64,000 bases of DNA from assembly GCA_027604705.1 (NCBI GenBank), contig JADHYV010000057.1, positions 1 through 64,000 of the forward strand. The letters are read 5' to 3'. Source of the DNA: Allomyces arbusculus. Its lineage: Eukaryota; Blastocladiomycota; Blastocladiomycetes; Blastocladiales; Blastocladiaceae. The notes beneath the pieces were generated by a model. That model ran no database searches and was not told the DNA's origin. It worked only from the letters and a program-made list of their open reading frames with translations. The first letter of the stretch is position 1; each line of letters starts with the position of its first letter. Positions 1 to 12,066 of the stretch are shown here, piece after piece. The position numbers and the translations under genes are program-made.

Positions 1-460
1 AGCAGCTGGTACATGAACGACTTGATGATGGGCGGGTCGAGCGCGCCGTTGCGTCCGTTGCGGTCCATGAACCGCTTCAGGTCCTGGTCCATATACTCAA
101 AGACGAGCAGCAGCTTGTTTTCCGTGTGAATCACGTCATGCAGACGCACAATGTTCGGGTGCCGAAGCTCCTTCATGAGCGAGATTTCGCGAATCGCAGT
201 ACTCGGCGCGCCCTGTCCAGAACATGGTCAGCTACGGCGTTGCGAAACGGTATTCCGTGCACGGTAAGACGAACGTGACGGACCTCCTCCGGGTCAAGCG
301 CAATCATCTTGAGCGCGACCACCTCGCCCGTGGCGCGGGTGACGCCGCGGTAGACGGTCGCGTAGGTGCCCTCGCCGAGCTTGTCTTGCAGTTCGTACCT
401 GAGCGACAGCATCTCGGTCAGTTTCGCATGCATTTGTGAGCGAGCGGCAACAAGGTCCAC
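1..460 (-). CDS. PHO85: Pho85/CDK5-type cyclin-dependent kinase, N-terminal part
   Basis: This is the N-terminal part of a cyclin-dependent protein kinase; the rest lies beyond the left edge. Exon 1 is 460-284 and exon 2 starts at 212, with a 71-base intron (donor GTCCGT, acceptor ACAG). The joined product shows the glycine loop GEGTYATVY, the VALK lysine, the cyclin-binding helix PSTAIRE, then [20 protein letters not shown] and [11 protein letters not shown]. The helix and the [10 protein letters not shown] stretch are close to yeast Pho85 and animal CDK5/PCTAIRE. In that family the kinase pairs with Pcl-type cyclins to control phosphate response, glycogen and the cell cycle. The start at 460 is the first ATG; another in-frame ATG lies nine codons on. 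The 5' end faces the kinase gene starting at 1923. Confidence 0.88.
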
Positions 461-1922
461 CGGACAACGTACCGCTCCATGATAAATCAGGGAACGAGGG
501 AGAGAGGATGGATTCGGTTCGGCTCACGCGCGCTGCAATAAAGATGTTGACAAATGCACGACATGCACGACGAGTTACGGCAGAAAAGCGGCGACCCAAG
601 TCAGTTCGGTGCCCCCGTTTCTTCGATCAAACGCGACGGTGCTCGAGCCTTGAAGCGACGCGTAGTGCCTGGCATTGGTCCGGTGCGAGTAACACCATTC
701 TCGGTACGCAAAGTGGTCATCGCTGCCTGTTTCTGGGCGAAGCCAGTTCGAGCCAATACGCTTAGCCATGTTGGCAGCGCCCACCGCCAACACGCGACGT
801 GCCAGGGCACGAGTGCAGCACGGCGGCGACATGGCGACGGGGACCGCTCAGGCTTGCGCGACTTCGAGACTCGGCAAAATTGGCAAGAGTGTTGCAACGT
901 TCGATTGTTACCTTGATCCAAGCCGAGGGTCGTCGGTCGTCGGTCGTTGAGCTGCCAACTGTCGTCGTTGCTGATAATGCCGTTGCGACCAGAGAATTGG
1001 TCGGGACTTGCAGCGAGCTTGCGAGCAGTGCGGGTGCAGGCGGACGGCTTGGTGGACAGGAGACTCAAACGGTGAACTGTGTCGTCGTTGGTCGTCGATC
1101 TGTTCTTTTCGCCAAGTTGCTCGACGCAGCCGCCCAGGCAGCCGAGCAGCAGCACACGCGTCTCGTAATCGTTCGAGAAGACGCTCGTAAATCGTCCTGT
1201 TTTCACAGTCTTGGTGCAGCTGCGGTGGGAACCACAATTTGGAATGAAAACGAGTCGGATCCCGCAGCGATGGCTATAGCAGGATTCACACCTGACCGCG
1301 CCGAGGTGCCGTTGGTCGAGCGTCTCCCATGCCTCCCAGTGTTTCGTCCTTATGGACCGTTGTCGTCGGTGTGCTGTCTGCTGCGATGATAAATCCAATA
1401 TATCATTGATCACTAGACCCGCTCACCCGCGTTGCGACTGCCCGCAATCGACTGGCCGCTGCGCGCTCTCTCTTTCTCTCTCTCGCGCCTTTGACTCTCC
1501 CAGCTCTGCCCTCGTCCGACTTGGCATCCTCGTTCTCTCCGCACCGCGCACGCTACCTTGCCCTCCTCGTATAAACGCCGACCCGCACTCGCTGCCAGCG
1601 ACGCTGCTTCTCCGACTTCTTTTCCACCACTTCTTGCTCGCTCGCTCGCTCGTCCCGGCTACCCTGGCGCACCGCGCGGCTCGACCGTACCCCCCACCGA
1701 TCCGGCCACGCCGGCACCACCGCTAGACCAAGACGACGAGCACCTCCGGCCTCAGCGCTAGACGCCCTCGACACCCGATTTAAACGACTCTGATTTCTTC
1801 GATTGAACCCCGACTTTCGCTCGCGGTTCCCAATTCTCGCGCGACTTTGCACCCATCGACTCCATTGCGCTCCTCCGTTGCGCATTCCTTTCCTCGACAC
1901 GATTGCTCTCCACCCGCCCGAA
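461..1922. other. Divergent intergenic region, no supported gene
   Basis: About 1.4 kb between two divergently transcribed kinase genes. Open frames of 196 and 270 codons exist on opposite strands, but neither shows a family signature or splice partners. A GTCGTCGGTCGTCGGTCGTT-like simple repeat lies near 930-948 and a CT-rich tract at 1466-1484, the kind of pyrimidine tract often seen in fungal promoters. Confidence 0.5.
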
Positions 1923-3925
1923 ATGACGCTGCGCAGCTTCTTCACGCGCTCCGCCGCCGCATCCTCGATCACCCCACCCGCCACGACCGCGCAACCAATC
2001 CGGTCCGCCACGCACCCGGCCAAGTACGACCGTACCGCGTCCGACTCGACTTTACACGACGGGCCCGCCGGCGTGCTTGTTGCGCCCGGCGCGTGGATTT
2101 CCAAGCCTGGGACACCGCTCCCGCCGATCGACGAGCTCACGACCCCGCCCGGGTCACGGCCCATGTCGCCGGTTCACGACGATATTGTGACAGACGCGCG
2201 CCGCGACTCGGACGCGACGGTGACGGCCGAGACAAGCGTGACGCACGCGATGGCTGGAATGAAGGTGCTCGAGGACACACCCAAGAAGGAGAAGAAGCCG
2301 AGTACCGCGCGGTCGCTTTTGAACCGGCTGCTCAAGGGTTCCGTTGCGGTCGCGGCCGCGGCGGTCCCGGCAGCGGCGGTGGCCGTGGCACCGGTGCCGC
2401 TCGCGCCCAAGACAGCCAAGGCTGATTCTGGGCTCGGGCTGAATGATTCGCCGACGGATGAGATCAAGCCGACGTCGGTGCCGACGCCGGCGGTCAAGGA
2501 AAAGGAGCGGCTCACGCCCGAGCAGAAACACGCCAAGGCCCTGGCCGAGCGCGAGCGCCGGCTGCAGGAAGTGCTTAGCGTGCTCGAGGGCCGCAAGGTC
2601 TTGCCGGCGGGCATGCAGGACTTGGTGTTCCATAATTTCATTGGCGACGGGACCTACGGGTTTGTCGTGACCGCATTCCGTGGCGAGCAGGAGGTACGCG
2701 CTTGCGTTTTGGGGCCGAGAAGCGTGCTCGTCGTCCCCCACCATCGCTAACGGACTCTCGGCTCGTGTAGGTTGCCGTCAAGTTCATCTTCAAGGACAAG
2801 ATCCCGGCAACCGCGTGGATGCACGATCCCGACCTCGGTGCCGTGCCCTCGGAAATTTACTTCCTCAAGAACCTGCGGCACCCGAACCTGATCAAGTTCC
2901 TCGGGTGCTACTCGGACGCGCAGTACATGATGCTCGTGACCGAACTGCACGGCACGTCTTGGGACGCGGCCAATCCGGAATTGCAGGGGCGGTATCTCGA
3001 GGGTCTGCGCCCGATTCCGCGCGCGCAGCGTGTTGGGGATGAAGGGAAAGGCGACCTGAACACGCTGGCCAGCTTGAATGCCGCACAGCGCGAACGGTTG
3101 CGGCCGCGCGTGTCGTGCGATTTGTTTGAGTGCATTGATGCGCGTACGTGCTCGGGATCTGCTGGGACCGAGGCCATGGAGCGGGCGGAAACTCACGTCG
3201 CGTGCCCTCGTTCTATAGACGAGTACTTCCCGGAACGCGTCGTGCGGCATATCTTCAAGCAGATCGTCGACGTTGTTGGGTACCTGCACTCGCAGGGCGT
3301 CGGTATGTGCCACTGTGCCGCCCAGCACGTACCCCATGACTATGCCTCACCCACCCATCTCCCTCGTCCCAGTGCACCGCGACCTCAAGGACGAGAATAT
3401 TACGATCGACGCCGTACGCACCTTCTCTTACCCCTTCTCCACCCACCCACCGCCGCTCCTCGCACTCATCTTCTTCATCTAGAACTACACGGTCAAGCTG
3501 ATCGACTTTGGCTCGGCCGCGTTCATCCCCAAGGCCTCGCAGCAGTGGTTCGACCGGTTCCTCGGGACCATGGATTTCGCAGCGCCCGAGATTGTCGAAG
3601 GGTTCCGGTACCGCGGCCCAGAAGTTGAGATTTGGGCGCTCGGCGTGTTGCTCTACATTCTCGTGTTCCGGCAAGTGCCGTTCAAGTCGCAAGACGAGAT
3701 TCCGCGTGCGAAGCCGAATTTGCCGGCGGGGCTCGCCGAGTGGTGTACGCACCCCCTATGAGCGGGTGGAGAGGGAAGGGCGGTGGGCTGACGAATGCGC
3801 GGGATGTAGATGCTGGCACGCACGACCTCTACGACCTGATCAAGTGGACGCTTGCGCCGAACAAGGACGACCGGCCGTCGATTCAGCAGGTCAGGCAGCA
3901 CCGGTGGATGAGTCTCATGAGTTAA
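1923..3925 (+). CDS. PAS-kinase-like serine/threonine protein kinase (no PAS domain seen)
   Basis: Six exons: 1923-2693, 2771-3143, 3219-3302, 3373-3413, 3483-3744, 3810-3925, giving 548 residues. The first 230 residues are Ala/Pro/Ser/Thr-rich and probably disordered. The kinase domain follows: loop GDGTYGFV, VAVK lysine, alpha-C glutamate in PSEIYFL, VHRDLKDEN, LIDFGSAAF, then GTMDFAAPEIVEG and YRGPEVEIWALGVLLY. The RDLKDEN, DFGSAAF and YRGPE wording is typical of PASK/Psk1/Psk2, which sense nutrient state and phosphorylate glycogen synthase and translation factors. An insertion of about 55 residues separates the hinge from DLFECID. I see no PAS domain, so it could be a truncated PASK or a related CAMK. 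Introns are 55-77 bases with donors GTACGY or GTATGT. Confidence 0.85.
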
Positions 3926-4583
3926 GATGTGGCCGCGATGCGGTGACGGGCGGCGGGCAGCTGGGACTGCCACGCTTAGCGCGAGGGGCGTCGATGGCGA
4001 TGACGAGACTGGAGGATGAGGGGCGGAACGCACGCGCACTGGATGCTGGGCGGACTTCTTCTTTATTTTTTTCGATACGCTTTGGACCCCAATCAGATTA
4101 TTGCAGCGTCGTGCAGGCCACTTGCTCCGTGGGAGGGCATGAGCGGATCGTTCGTTGTTTCCACAAAATCAAGCACTCGGGCGCGTAGTCAGTCTTGATA
4201 CGACCCTTGAGCGGGTGTAGACAGGATAACCAACTGGTGTGCAGTTGCAGCGCTTGCACCAATCGCTCCGGACCGATTTCAGCTTCTCGGCACCGGATAC
4301 TTGCCGCAACTGGACGGGTCTGGCGGCGATCCGTCTCCCAGCACGGCGACAGGCACCCGACCACGGCGGCGACTTGGCGCTCAGGGCACCGCGCGCTCTC
4401 CATCGAATTTTAGCACCTGATCTCGGCCCATGAACGACACCAGCCCCGCGACTGGCTGCCATCAACTCAGCAACCTGCAAGCGCAACATCACCTGCGCAA
4501 GAACCTTGCGCTTCGACGCCTCAACTGTCCTCGACACTCCACCCTCGCGCTTCTTGCCCGACGCACGGGCTCTGGGCATCACC
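3926..4583. other. Intergenic, no supported gene
   Basis: The region between the kinase stop and the GTPase start. Nothing recognisable on either strand. An in-frame ATG at 4506 could extend the next gene by 26 residues. Confidence 0.5.
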
Positions 4584-7015
4584 ATGGACGAGCCAATCCC
4601 GTTCATCACGGTCGTCGACCACGGATCCGACGCGCGGTCGCCCAATTTCGCCATCAACCAAAAAGCCGTGGACTTGTTGAATAAAATTGAAGGGCCTGTC
4701 GGGGTACGCTGACGGGATCGGCATCGAGGACGAGCGCGGGAGCGATTGCTGACGACCTCGACGCTTGGATGGCGAACGAGTAGGTCGTGACGATTGCCGG
4801 TACGCACCACGCCGGCAACGATCGGGTCCCTGGCGATGCTGATACTGCGCATGGAGCGCGCTAGGACTGTATCGCACCGGCAAGTCGTATGTCCTGAACG
4901 TACGTCGGTTGGTGCCGGATTGCTGGCGTGAATCGGCAGCACGCTCATTATAATACGTCCCGCTGCGTAGCGACTCGCCGGGTCGAACCGCGGCTTCGCC
5001 GTGGGCTCGCTCATCGGTACGCTCGAGCACTCCCTCTCCACCTGCGCCCTCCCCCTCCACGAAGCGATGATTCCCAACCCAACTCAACTGCCAACCCGTT
5101 CTACTCTTTCGAACCAGAACCGTGCACTCAAGGCATCTACATGTGGATCGTCACCTCGCCACCGGCGGGTTTGGCCCTCAACGACCCGGCGATGACGCTG
5201 ATCCTGCTCGACACCGAGGGGCTCGGCAGCTACACCAAGTCCAAGACCTACGACGTGAAAATTTTTACGCTCGCGGTCCTGCTCTCGTCCATGTTCATGT
5301 ACAACTCGATGGGCAGCATCGACGAGTCGGCGCTTGACCGGCTCTCGCTCGTCGCCGAATTGTCGAACAATATCCGGTTGCAGAGCGAAGGCGGGGACGG
5401 GCAGGGAGACGCATTTGCGCTGGGGAACTTTTTTCCGCAGGTGCGATGAAGGTGGGGTGGTGGAGTGCAATGGGAATGGGTGCAACTGACGTTTCGTGGA
5501 CGCGGTGTAGTTTGTCTGGCTCGTGCGAGACTTCGGGCTCCGGCTCGAGCTCAACGGCCAACCGATCACGAGCAATGAGTACCTCGAGAACGTGCTCAAG
5601 CCGCTCGAGGTTCGTTTACTAGTGTGATCCGTGCGACTCGGTCCAGAATTCGTGTGCTGACGATTTCGTGGTCGATTTCCGCCCGCAGGGAGACTCGGAC
5701 AAGGTCAAGGCGCGCAACGGCATTCGCAGCAGCATCGTGCAGTACTTCCGGACGCGGCACTGCTTCACGATCAAGCGGCCCGTCGTCAACGAGGAGCAGC
5801 TGCGAGTACGCTCCACTATCCACCCCACCCGCCGCACCGCGACACTCACCTCACCTCGCTGCCACAGAATCTCGAAGATCTCGCCGAATCCGACCTGCGC
5901 CCAGCCTTCCTCGACCAAATGTCGGCCCTCACCTCGTTCGTCTACCACACGCTGCAACCCAAATCGCTCTTCGCGCAACCATTGACCGGCAGCATGTGGG
6001 CACAACTCGCGACCTCCTACGTGACCGCGCTCAACCTCGGGTCCGTACCAGTGATCCGGTCGGCGTGGGAAAACGTGTTGGTCGCCGAGGCGAGGCGCGT
6101 CGTCGCGACGCTCGCACGCGAGTGGGACCGGGAGTGGAGCGAGGGCGTCGTGCAGTTGTTGCCCATGGACGCCGACGAGTTAGACGGCAAGTGGGCCGAG
6201 ATGCAGGCGGAGGTGCTCGGGAAACTGTATGTGTGGATGGCGAGTAAGGGCGGGGGGGATATCGCGGTCGCTGGCGAGTTGGTCGCAGGGTTGAAGGTAA
6301 GTGCTGCCGGGTTCCGGTTGGGGTAGCAGAGCGGGTGCTGATGTGTTGTGGGCGGTGCGGTGCGGTGTGGTAGGAAACGATGGCCAAGGCGTGGAAGTCG
6401 GCCAAGGCCGCCAACTACACCAAGTCGGCGCGCGCGTGCGAGAGTCTGTTGCACCAGATCCAGGCCGATTGGGCACAGGCGCTTGACGCCGACGTGGTCA
6501 CGTTCGAACAGCTCGAGGCGAGTGTGCCCGTGTCGCTGCAGGAATCCGTACGTGCTCTGCTGTCGAACGACCCGGCGGTGCGGAACTGACGCGTCGCGTG
6601 CCGGGGTACAGTACTTTGCCAAGAGCATCGGCCCTGCAAAACACGCGGTCCTGGCTGATTTCTTGCAGCGGCGCGTGCTGGGGCTCGCCAAGGCCGTGCA
6701 CGGCAAGATCGTGCAGGTGCGCGAGCGCGAGGTACAGTTTGCCATCATCATCCTTGATTTTGCCCCCTGTCGCCGCTGACCGACTGATTCCCCGTTGGCA
6801 AAAAACAACAGATGACCGAGGAACTCGCGCGACGCGTCGGCGAACTCGAGCAAGCCAAGGACAACACCGAGGCACTCTTGCGCGACATGAAGGCGTCGTT
6901 CCTGAAAAGTCGCGAGGAAGTCGCGCAGCTTGCCGCCGAGAACCAGCAGCTGATCAAGGTCGTCGCGCGGTTCTCAGACGTGCTCGAGGAAGAGGATATG
7001 CGACGAGGGAAATGA
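4584..7015 (+). CDS. GB1/RHD3-type GTPase, guanylate-binding-protein-like
   Basis: Eleven exons: 4584-4703, 4784-4799, 4865-4899, 4971-5016, 5118-5440, 5511-5609, 5689-5805, 5868-6296, 6374-6547, 6612-6731, 6812-7015; 560 residues. The P-loop GLYRTGKS (about residues 46-53) is assembled across the junction of exons 2 and 3. Next come GFAVGS, the switch II motif DTEGLG (about 104-109) and the guanine-binding motif FVWLVRDF (RD at about 186-187). These are the hallmarks of the interferon-inducible GBP family of large GTPases, which oligomerise on membranes. The C-terminal half is helical and ends in a charged coiled coil (RRVGELEQAKDNTEALL). There is no CaaX lipidation motif; the protein ends EDMRRGK. 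Exon 2 is only 16 bases, but frame and motif need it. The role in a fungus is unknown; atlastin/Sey1 relatives are less likely because of the RDF motif and C-terminal layout. Confidence 0.88.
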
Positions 7016-7295
7016 TGAACGGACGACTCAGGAGGGCGGGGGCCAGGGCGAACTGGGGAGGAAGTGGACGTGGAGTGGGCGGATGGGGAGAAGTGATTCC
7101 AGCAAAAACCGTTTTCCCTATTTTGATGTTTGGTGACATGGTAGAAGCTCTGATGGCGGAGGCTCTGTCCGATTCGGACGAGAAAGGCGTGCCAAGTCGC
7201 TACCTACGCCAAATGCCCCGCGACCGCCGCGCCGACGTTGACTTTGTCGAGAAGGAACCTACACGACCACATCGATAATCAGTCGCCCGCGTCCA

Positions 7296-9022
7296 TCACT
7301 TGCCAGCTCGCGAATCCAACACATACGTATCGTGACCATAGTCGCCGTCGAGCACATACGACGTGACCTGCTTGTTGCCTGCGAGCCGCAACACGCGCGC
7401 AATCTCCTGCTGCTGCGCGAGCGGGAACAGGATATCGCTCGTGACACCCAAGACGAGCGTCGGCATCTGCACCTCGCTCATCCCGAGTGCGAGCTGCTCG
7501 TCGTCCGAGAGCGGCTCGGTCGGGTCCGGCAGTGGGTCCAAAGACGGTGGCGTAAATGGCGACCGCTTGCGCTGCGCAACTTCGTCCATGGAAGTCGCTG
7601 CCATGTCAAACATGTCCATTGCTAGCATCGGGAGTGCGGGTTAGTCGTGATCGGGTGGACAATGGGGAGCGGGTAGGACGGACCTTTGCTCAGCCAGAGA
7701 AGACTGTTGGCATCTGGAGAAGGTGGAGAAGGTGCAGAGGGTGAGGAACGAGGTGGAAAGCGCGAGGAATGAGGTGGAGAGCGCGTTGGAGACAGCAACA
7801 AACCGTATTGCAGGGAAAACTTTTCCCTAACGTGACAAGAACCGAGGTCAGCATTCTGGCAGCACTCTTCACTTATCAAAACCGAAACGAACCCTTGATG
7901 ATCCAAGTAATTTTCAATCTGGAAATCGGGGCACAGCGACGTCTCGCCCGTGACACGCCGCCGCCCAAACCGCTTCTCCCACTCGGGCCCGGACCGGTAC
8001 GTGATCGTCGCAATCTCGCGCGCCAGCTTCATTCCAACATGCGGCGGCAGTCCACCATAATAATTGCCACGCGTCGACGCATACGCCGGGTCGGCCATGA
8101 GCACCTGCCGCTGCACAAACCGCAGCGCAATCGAATAAGGGTGTGCGCGTGCACAGCTCGAAATCGTCACGAGCCGCTGCACCATTTGCGGGTACATGGC
8201 GGCGAGCGCGAGCGACTGCATTCCGCCCATACTTGCGCCGACGCTCGCGTGCAGCGTCTCGATCCCGAGCGACTCGAGAAGCAGCTTTTGCGCGCGCAGC
8301 ATGTCCCAGAGCGTGACGAACGGGAACCGCGCCGCGTAAGGTTCGCCCGTGGCGGGGTCGATCGACGACGGGCCTGTGGACCCGTAGCACCCACCGAGAC
8401 AGTTGGTGCAGATGATAAAGTATTTGTTGGTGTCAAGCGGCAGGCCCGGGCCGATGTAGTCTTCCCACCACCCGAGGTCCGGGTTCTCGGCGTGCGATTT
8501 CGCGTGCGAGCTCGCCGATAAGCCCGTGTGCAGCAGGATCGCGTTGGATTTGGTCGCGTTTAGCGTGCCCCACGTCTCGTACGCGATTTGGAATTGCGGG
8601 AGGACACCGCCATTGTCGAGGTAGAAATCGCGGCCCGTGTGGTGGAAGAGCTGGTAGCCCTTAAGCTGCTTCGTCGAGTAGTGCGGCTCCGGGCCCTCGT
8701 TCGGGTCACGCGCCGCGTCGGTGCCGTCGAGCGCACCGGTGGAGCCGCTCGAGGCGCGCGACGAGCGAATGATTTCTTGCAACTTGGAGGTCTTGCGGTC
8801 GAGCTTGTCGAGGCACGGAAACTCGAGCGGCGCAGCGACAGCTCCAGTACTATCAACAGCACCAGAGCGTGATGCCGGCTTGGGTGAGCATGCTGAGGCC
8901 GAGTACGCGCGGTACGTCGTCGGGAAAACAGCACGAGAGCGCAATGTCGTGGTCGAGAGTCGTGGCAAGGCGCCAGCTTGCCGACTGATGGTTTGCCTGG
9001 CGGCTGCTGCCGTGCTGATCAT
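7296..9022 (-). CDS. MET2: Homoserine O-acetyltransferase, probably mitochondrial
   Basis: Exons (minus strand) 9022-7893, 7826-7804, 7713-7684, 7621-7296; 502 residues. It transfers acetyl from acetyl-CoA to L-homoserine, the first committed step to methionine in fungi. The protein has the alpha/beta-hydrolase fold of MetX/Met2: [31 protein letters not shown], the nucleophile elbow GASMGG, and the C-terminal [11 protein letters not shown] holding the catalytic histidine. The residues after the chosen ATG ([15 protein letters not shown]...) are rich in Arg, Ser and Ala and lack acidic residues, which suggests a mitochondrial presequence; an upstream in-frame ATG at 9163 is possible. Exons 2 and 3 are only 23 and 30 bases and encode EKFSLQYD and ANSLLWLSK, both expected in the family. 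The stop lies right after VLDSRAGK, a usual length. Confidence 0.9.
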
Positions 9023-9448
9023 GGTACTGTTGACCTTGCCGCTTGCGGTTGATCTTGACGTTCGGGGCCCACGGTCGGCCTTCTTCAAGAGAGCGCGCGC
9101 ACGCACGTCGCAGATTGTGCAAACGATACTGTCGTGAACGGCGCAAAGGAGCTGGTGGTGCAAGTTGGTGGACTTGCAACTTGCGATGCCGCGTTGGCTC
9201 GCGCTTTGTGATCGGTCAGCCAGCTGTGGCGACCGTTTGCGTCAAACCTCTGGCGCATCCGTCAAGAAAGCATGACCATCTACCGCACGACCAGCCAGTC
9301 TGATCAAGTCACCAAAACTCGCCGCTGCCGGCATCGTTGGCGTTGACACCCCGACAACCATTTCTTGCAAGACGTTCAAGGACCAACCAGCTGCAACGCG
9401 CTCAAATATCAGCCTGTTTCCAATCAACTTAAACCAGCAACCGCAACA
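9023..9448. other. Divergent promoter region
   Basis: Shared upstream region of MET2 (minus) and PRP4 (plus). I see no clear TATA box or gene. Confidence 0.4.
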
Positions 9449-11197
9449 ATGGCTGACGAAAACACCGTCGACTTTGACAACCTCATGGATATTGACCAAA
9501 TCGGTATTTGCACGCTGTTCACGCGCCAAGCATGCTCGTCTCGCGCCCAAATTGATGCTCCACCGCAAAACATAGACGATGAAGAGGACATGGACATGCC
9601 CGAGGCCATGCGCCGCGCCAAGGCCGAAAACGCGGCCATTCTCGAAACGTTTGAGCAGCGCAAGAAACTGCGATCCATTGCCGTGCCGACCGACGATGGC
9701 AAAGTGCGCGCCAAGCTGCGGGAACTCGGCGAGCCCATCACCCTGTTTGGCGAAGGTCCGGCCGAACGGCGCGACCGGTTGCGCATGCTGATCAGTCAAA
9801 TGGAGGGCGTGACCGTCACGTTTGACGAGGACAAGGACGAGGACGAGGAGGAAGAGGAGTACTGGACGCCCGGGTCCGAGGAGCTGTTGCAGGCGCGGCG
9901 CTGGATTGCAAATTACTCGCTGCGGAGGTGCGTTCACGGTTTGGCACTCTGTTGCGTCGCTGGAGCACACCGACTAACTCGGCCGCGGCTCCATAACATA
10001 GGGCTCGCGACCGCGTCGTACGACAGCGCGCTGAATTCGATACCCCAGCCTCGTTTTACAAGTCCCTGCGCCGCGACCTCTACACGGACCTGAGTACCTG
10101 GACCACGGTCGGGTCGCGGCTCGCCGACGAGCGGCCCACCTCCTTTGTCTCGTTCTCGCCCAACTCGCAATTCTTGGCCACCGGCTCGTTTTCGGGAAAC
10201 GTGCACTTGTGGTCGGTACCCGGAAGCGACCTGGCCATGTCGTATCGCGGCGGCCACTCGGACCGCGTCGGCGGGATCGCATGGCACCCGGCAGCAACGC
10301 TCGGTCTTGACGCAGGTGCCGCCAACTTCGCGACAGGCGGCGCCGACAATGTCGTTTGCCTGTGGTCATTGGATAAGTGCGTTGTGACCGCCTTTTGACC
10401 GCCTTTTGCTTCGAGTCGGCGTCCATTCACTGACGCCATGCAACCCTGTACCTAGGGAAACCCCGCTCGCCAAACTCAAAGACCACGAGGCACGCGTGAA
10501 CCGCGTCGCCTTCCACCCATCGGGTCGGTACCTCGCCTCGGCCTCGTTTGACATGACCTGGCGGCTGTGGGACGTGACCACGCAGCAATGCCTGCTCACG
10601 CAAGACGGCCACTCGCGACAAGTCTACTGCGTCGCCTTCCAGCCCGACGGCAGTCTCGCTGGTACCGGCGGCCTCGACGGGCTCGGGAAGCTATGGGACC
10701 TCCGCACGGGCCGGTGCATTTTGAACCTGCAAGGCCACCGGGACCAAGTGCTCGCGCTGGACTTCGCGCCGACCAACGGGTACCAGGTCGTGACGGCGTC
10801 GCAGGACAATACGATCAAAGTCTGGGACTTGCGTGCGATGAAGTGCGCGTACACGGTACCCGCGCACGCGTCGTCGGTTGCGCACGCCAAGTTTTTCGCG
10901 ACCAATCCGGGCCCAACCGCGCAGGCTTTTGTCGGGCAAATGGACGCCGTCTACGAGCGCGGCGCGCCCGTGACTTCGGGCATGTTTTTGATTTCGGGCG
11001 GGTTCGACGGGATTGTGAATGTCTGGTCCGAGGGCGACTTCAAGCTCATCAAGTCGTTCAAGGGGCACACGGGCCATGTGACGAGCGTCGATGTGAGCGC
11101 AAACGGCAAGTTTATTGCGTCGGGCGGCATGGATCGCACGTACAAGTTGTGGGCGAGCCCGCATTTGGATTTGATGAGGGAAGCGATGCGAGAGTAG
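9449..11197 (+). CDS. PRP4: U4/U6 small nuclear ribonucleoprotein Prp4 (WD40)
   Basis: Exons 9449-9503, 9576-9927, 10002-10376, 10456-11197; 507 residues. Prp4 is a WD40 subunit of the U4/U6 and tri-snRNP and binds Prp3 during spliceosome assembly. The N-terminal half has the splicing-factor motif segment ([24 protein letters not shown], then [18 protein letters not shown] and ERRDRLR), diagnostic for Prp4. An acidic run follows at 9823-9860. Seven WD repeats fill the rest, with endings such as [40 protein letters not shown] and YKLWA. Splice donors are GTATTT, GTGCGT and GTGCGT. The length agrees with the family (about 465-520). Confidence 0.93.
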
Positions 11198-11599
11198 TGG
11201 GGGATGTGCAGTCAATACACACCGGCATTCATTTTTGCTGTCACTCTTGATTGACGTTTGGTTGAAGCGGAGAAATAGCGGCATCGTGACCCGCGAGAGG
11301 CGTTGCAGGGAATCGTTGCCGCTAAGATTGGCCCCTCCACCCCTCGCCGCGACAGCTGAGCAGACTGGGGATCGTGCTCTACATTATGTCGTCGTACATT
11401 CGGGATCAGCGGAAACTAACCCGAGTCAAAATCAACAAAGCGAAGGACGGCATTGAGGGGCTGTTCACCATTCTCTCAAGGCCAAAAAGTATCAGCACCG
11501 TCCCGGCCATACTTCTTGGGGCTCAAAGATGACTTAAGAGCAATGCATGCAGGGTCATTTTCATTTGCCGCCCAGGATGAGACGTTAGATACTACACGT
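11198..11599. other. Intergenic, no supported gene
   Basis: The 3' flank of PRP4. Short open frames only, without family signature. Confidence 0.4.
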
Positions 11600-12066
11600 C
11601 AAGTCGGTCGAAGGCTCACCATTCTCACGAGTGTCGACCTCTGCAAAGTCGCTGGGCGCGTAATCGCTGACGTTCTCCGCCCGCTTGCTCTCGAAGTTCT
11701 CACGCGTTTGGCAAAATTGGAATCGATTGCGGCCAAGCAGCTCGATGTCATCACGGAAGTCATGTTCGAAGATAAACCCATCCCTGTCCCGGTCCAGGGC
11801 CGACAGGGTCACATGTGTGGTCCATGCTGCCAAAAATGGAGCGGCCCTCATAGCGCGTCATCGAGCTCCTCGTTGAGGAGGTTGTGGATTTTACTGGCGC
11901 CGATACGCTCGTTCACAAAGTGATAGCGGCCGTGCAATGGATTACCTACGACACGTCGGGGAGCGATCGGGTGTGGGTTCCGGGAGAGCGGCGCGCAAAG
12001 CTTGTGGTGGTGCGGCTGTTTGACTTGGTTGACAGTGTGGTCAGAACGCGAGCGTGGATAGTATGA
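11600..12066 (+). pseudogene. Possible C-terminal remnant of the F-box/LRR family, inverted
   Basis: Two overlapping frames on the plus strand read like the last 120 residues of the intact family member at 35718-37634. The piece LTRLAKLESIAAKQLDVITE resembles LSRAPMLELITAEEV, and EEVVDFTGADTLVHK with a following VQWI resembles VEDVDHAANEIASVAMWLL. It lies tail to tail with the larger minus-strand remnant. The match is weak and by eye only; chance similarity is possible. Confidence 0.3.

Noticed and set aside
601-1413. 270-codon open frame on the minus strand upstream of the kinases
   Set aside because: Composition is unlike a protein (many Arg, Thr and Ser in no pattern), no domain, and an equally long frame lies on the other strand.
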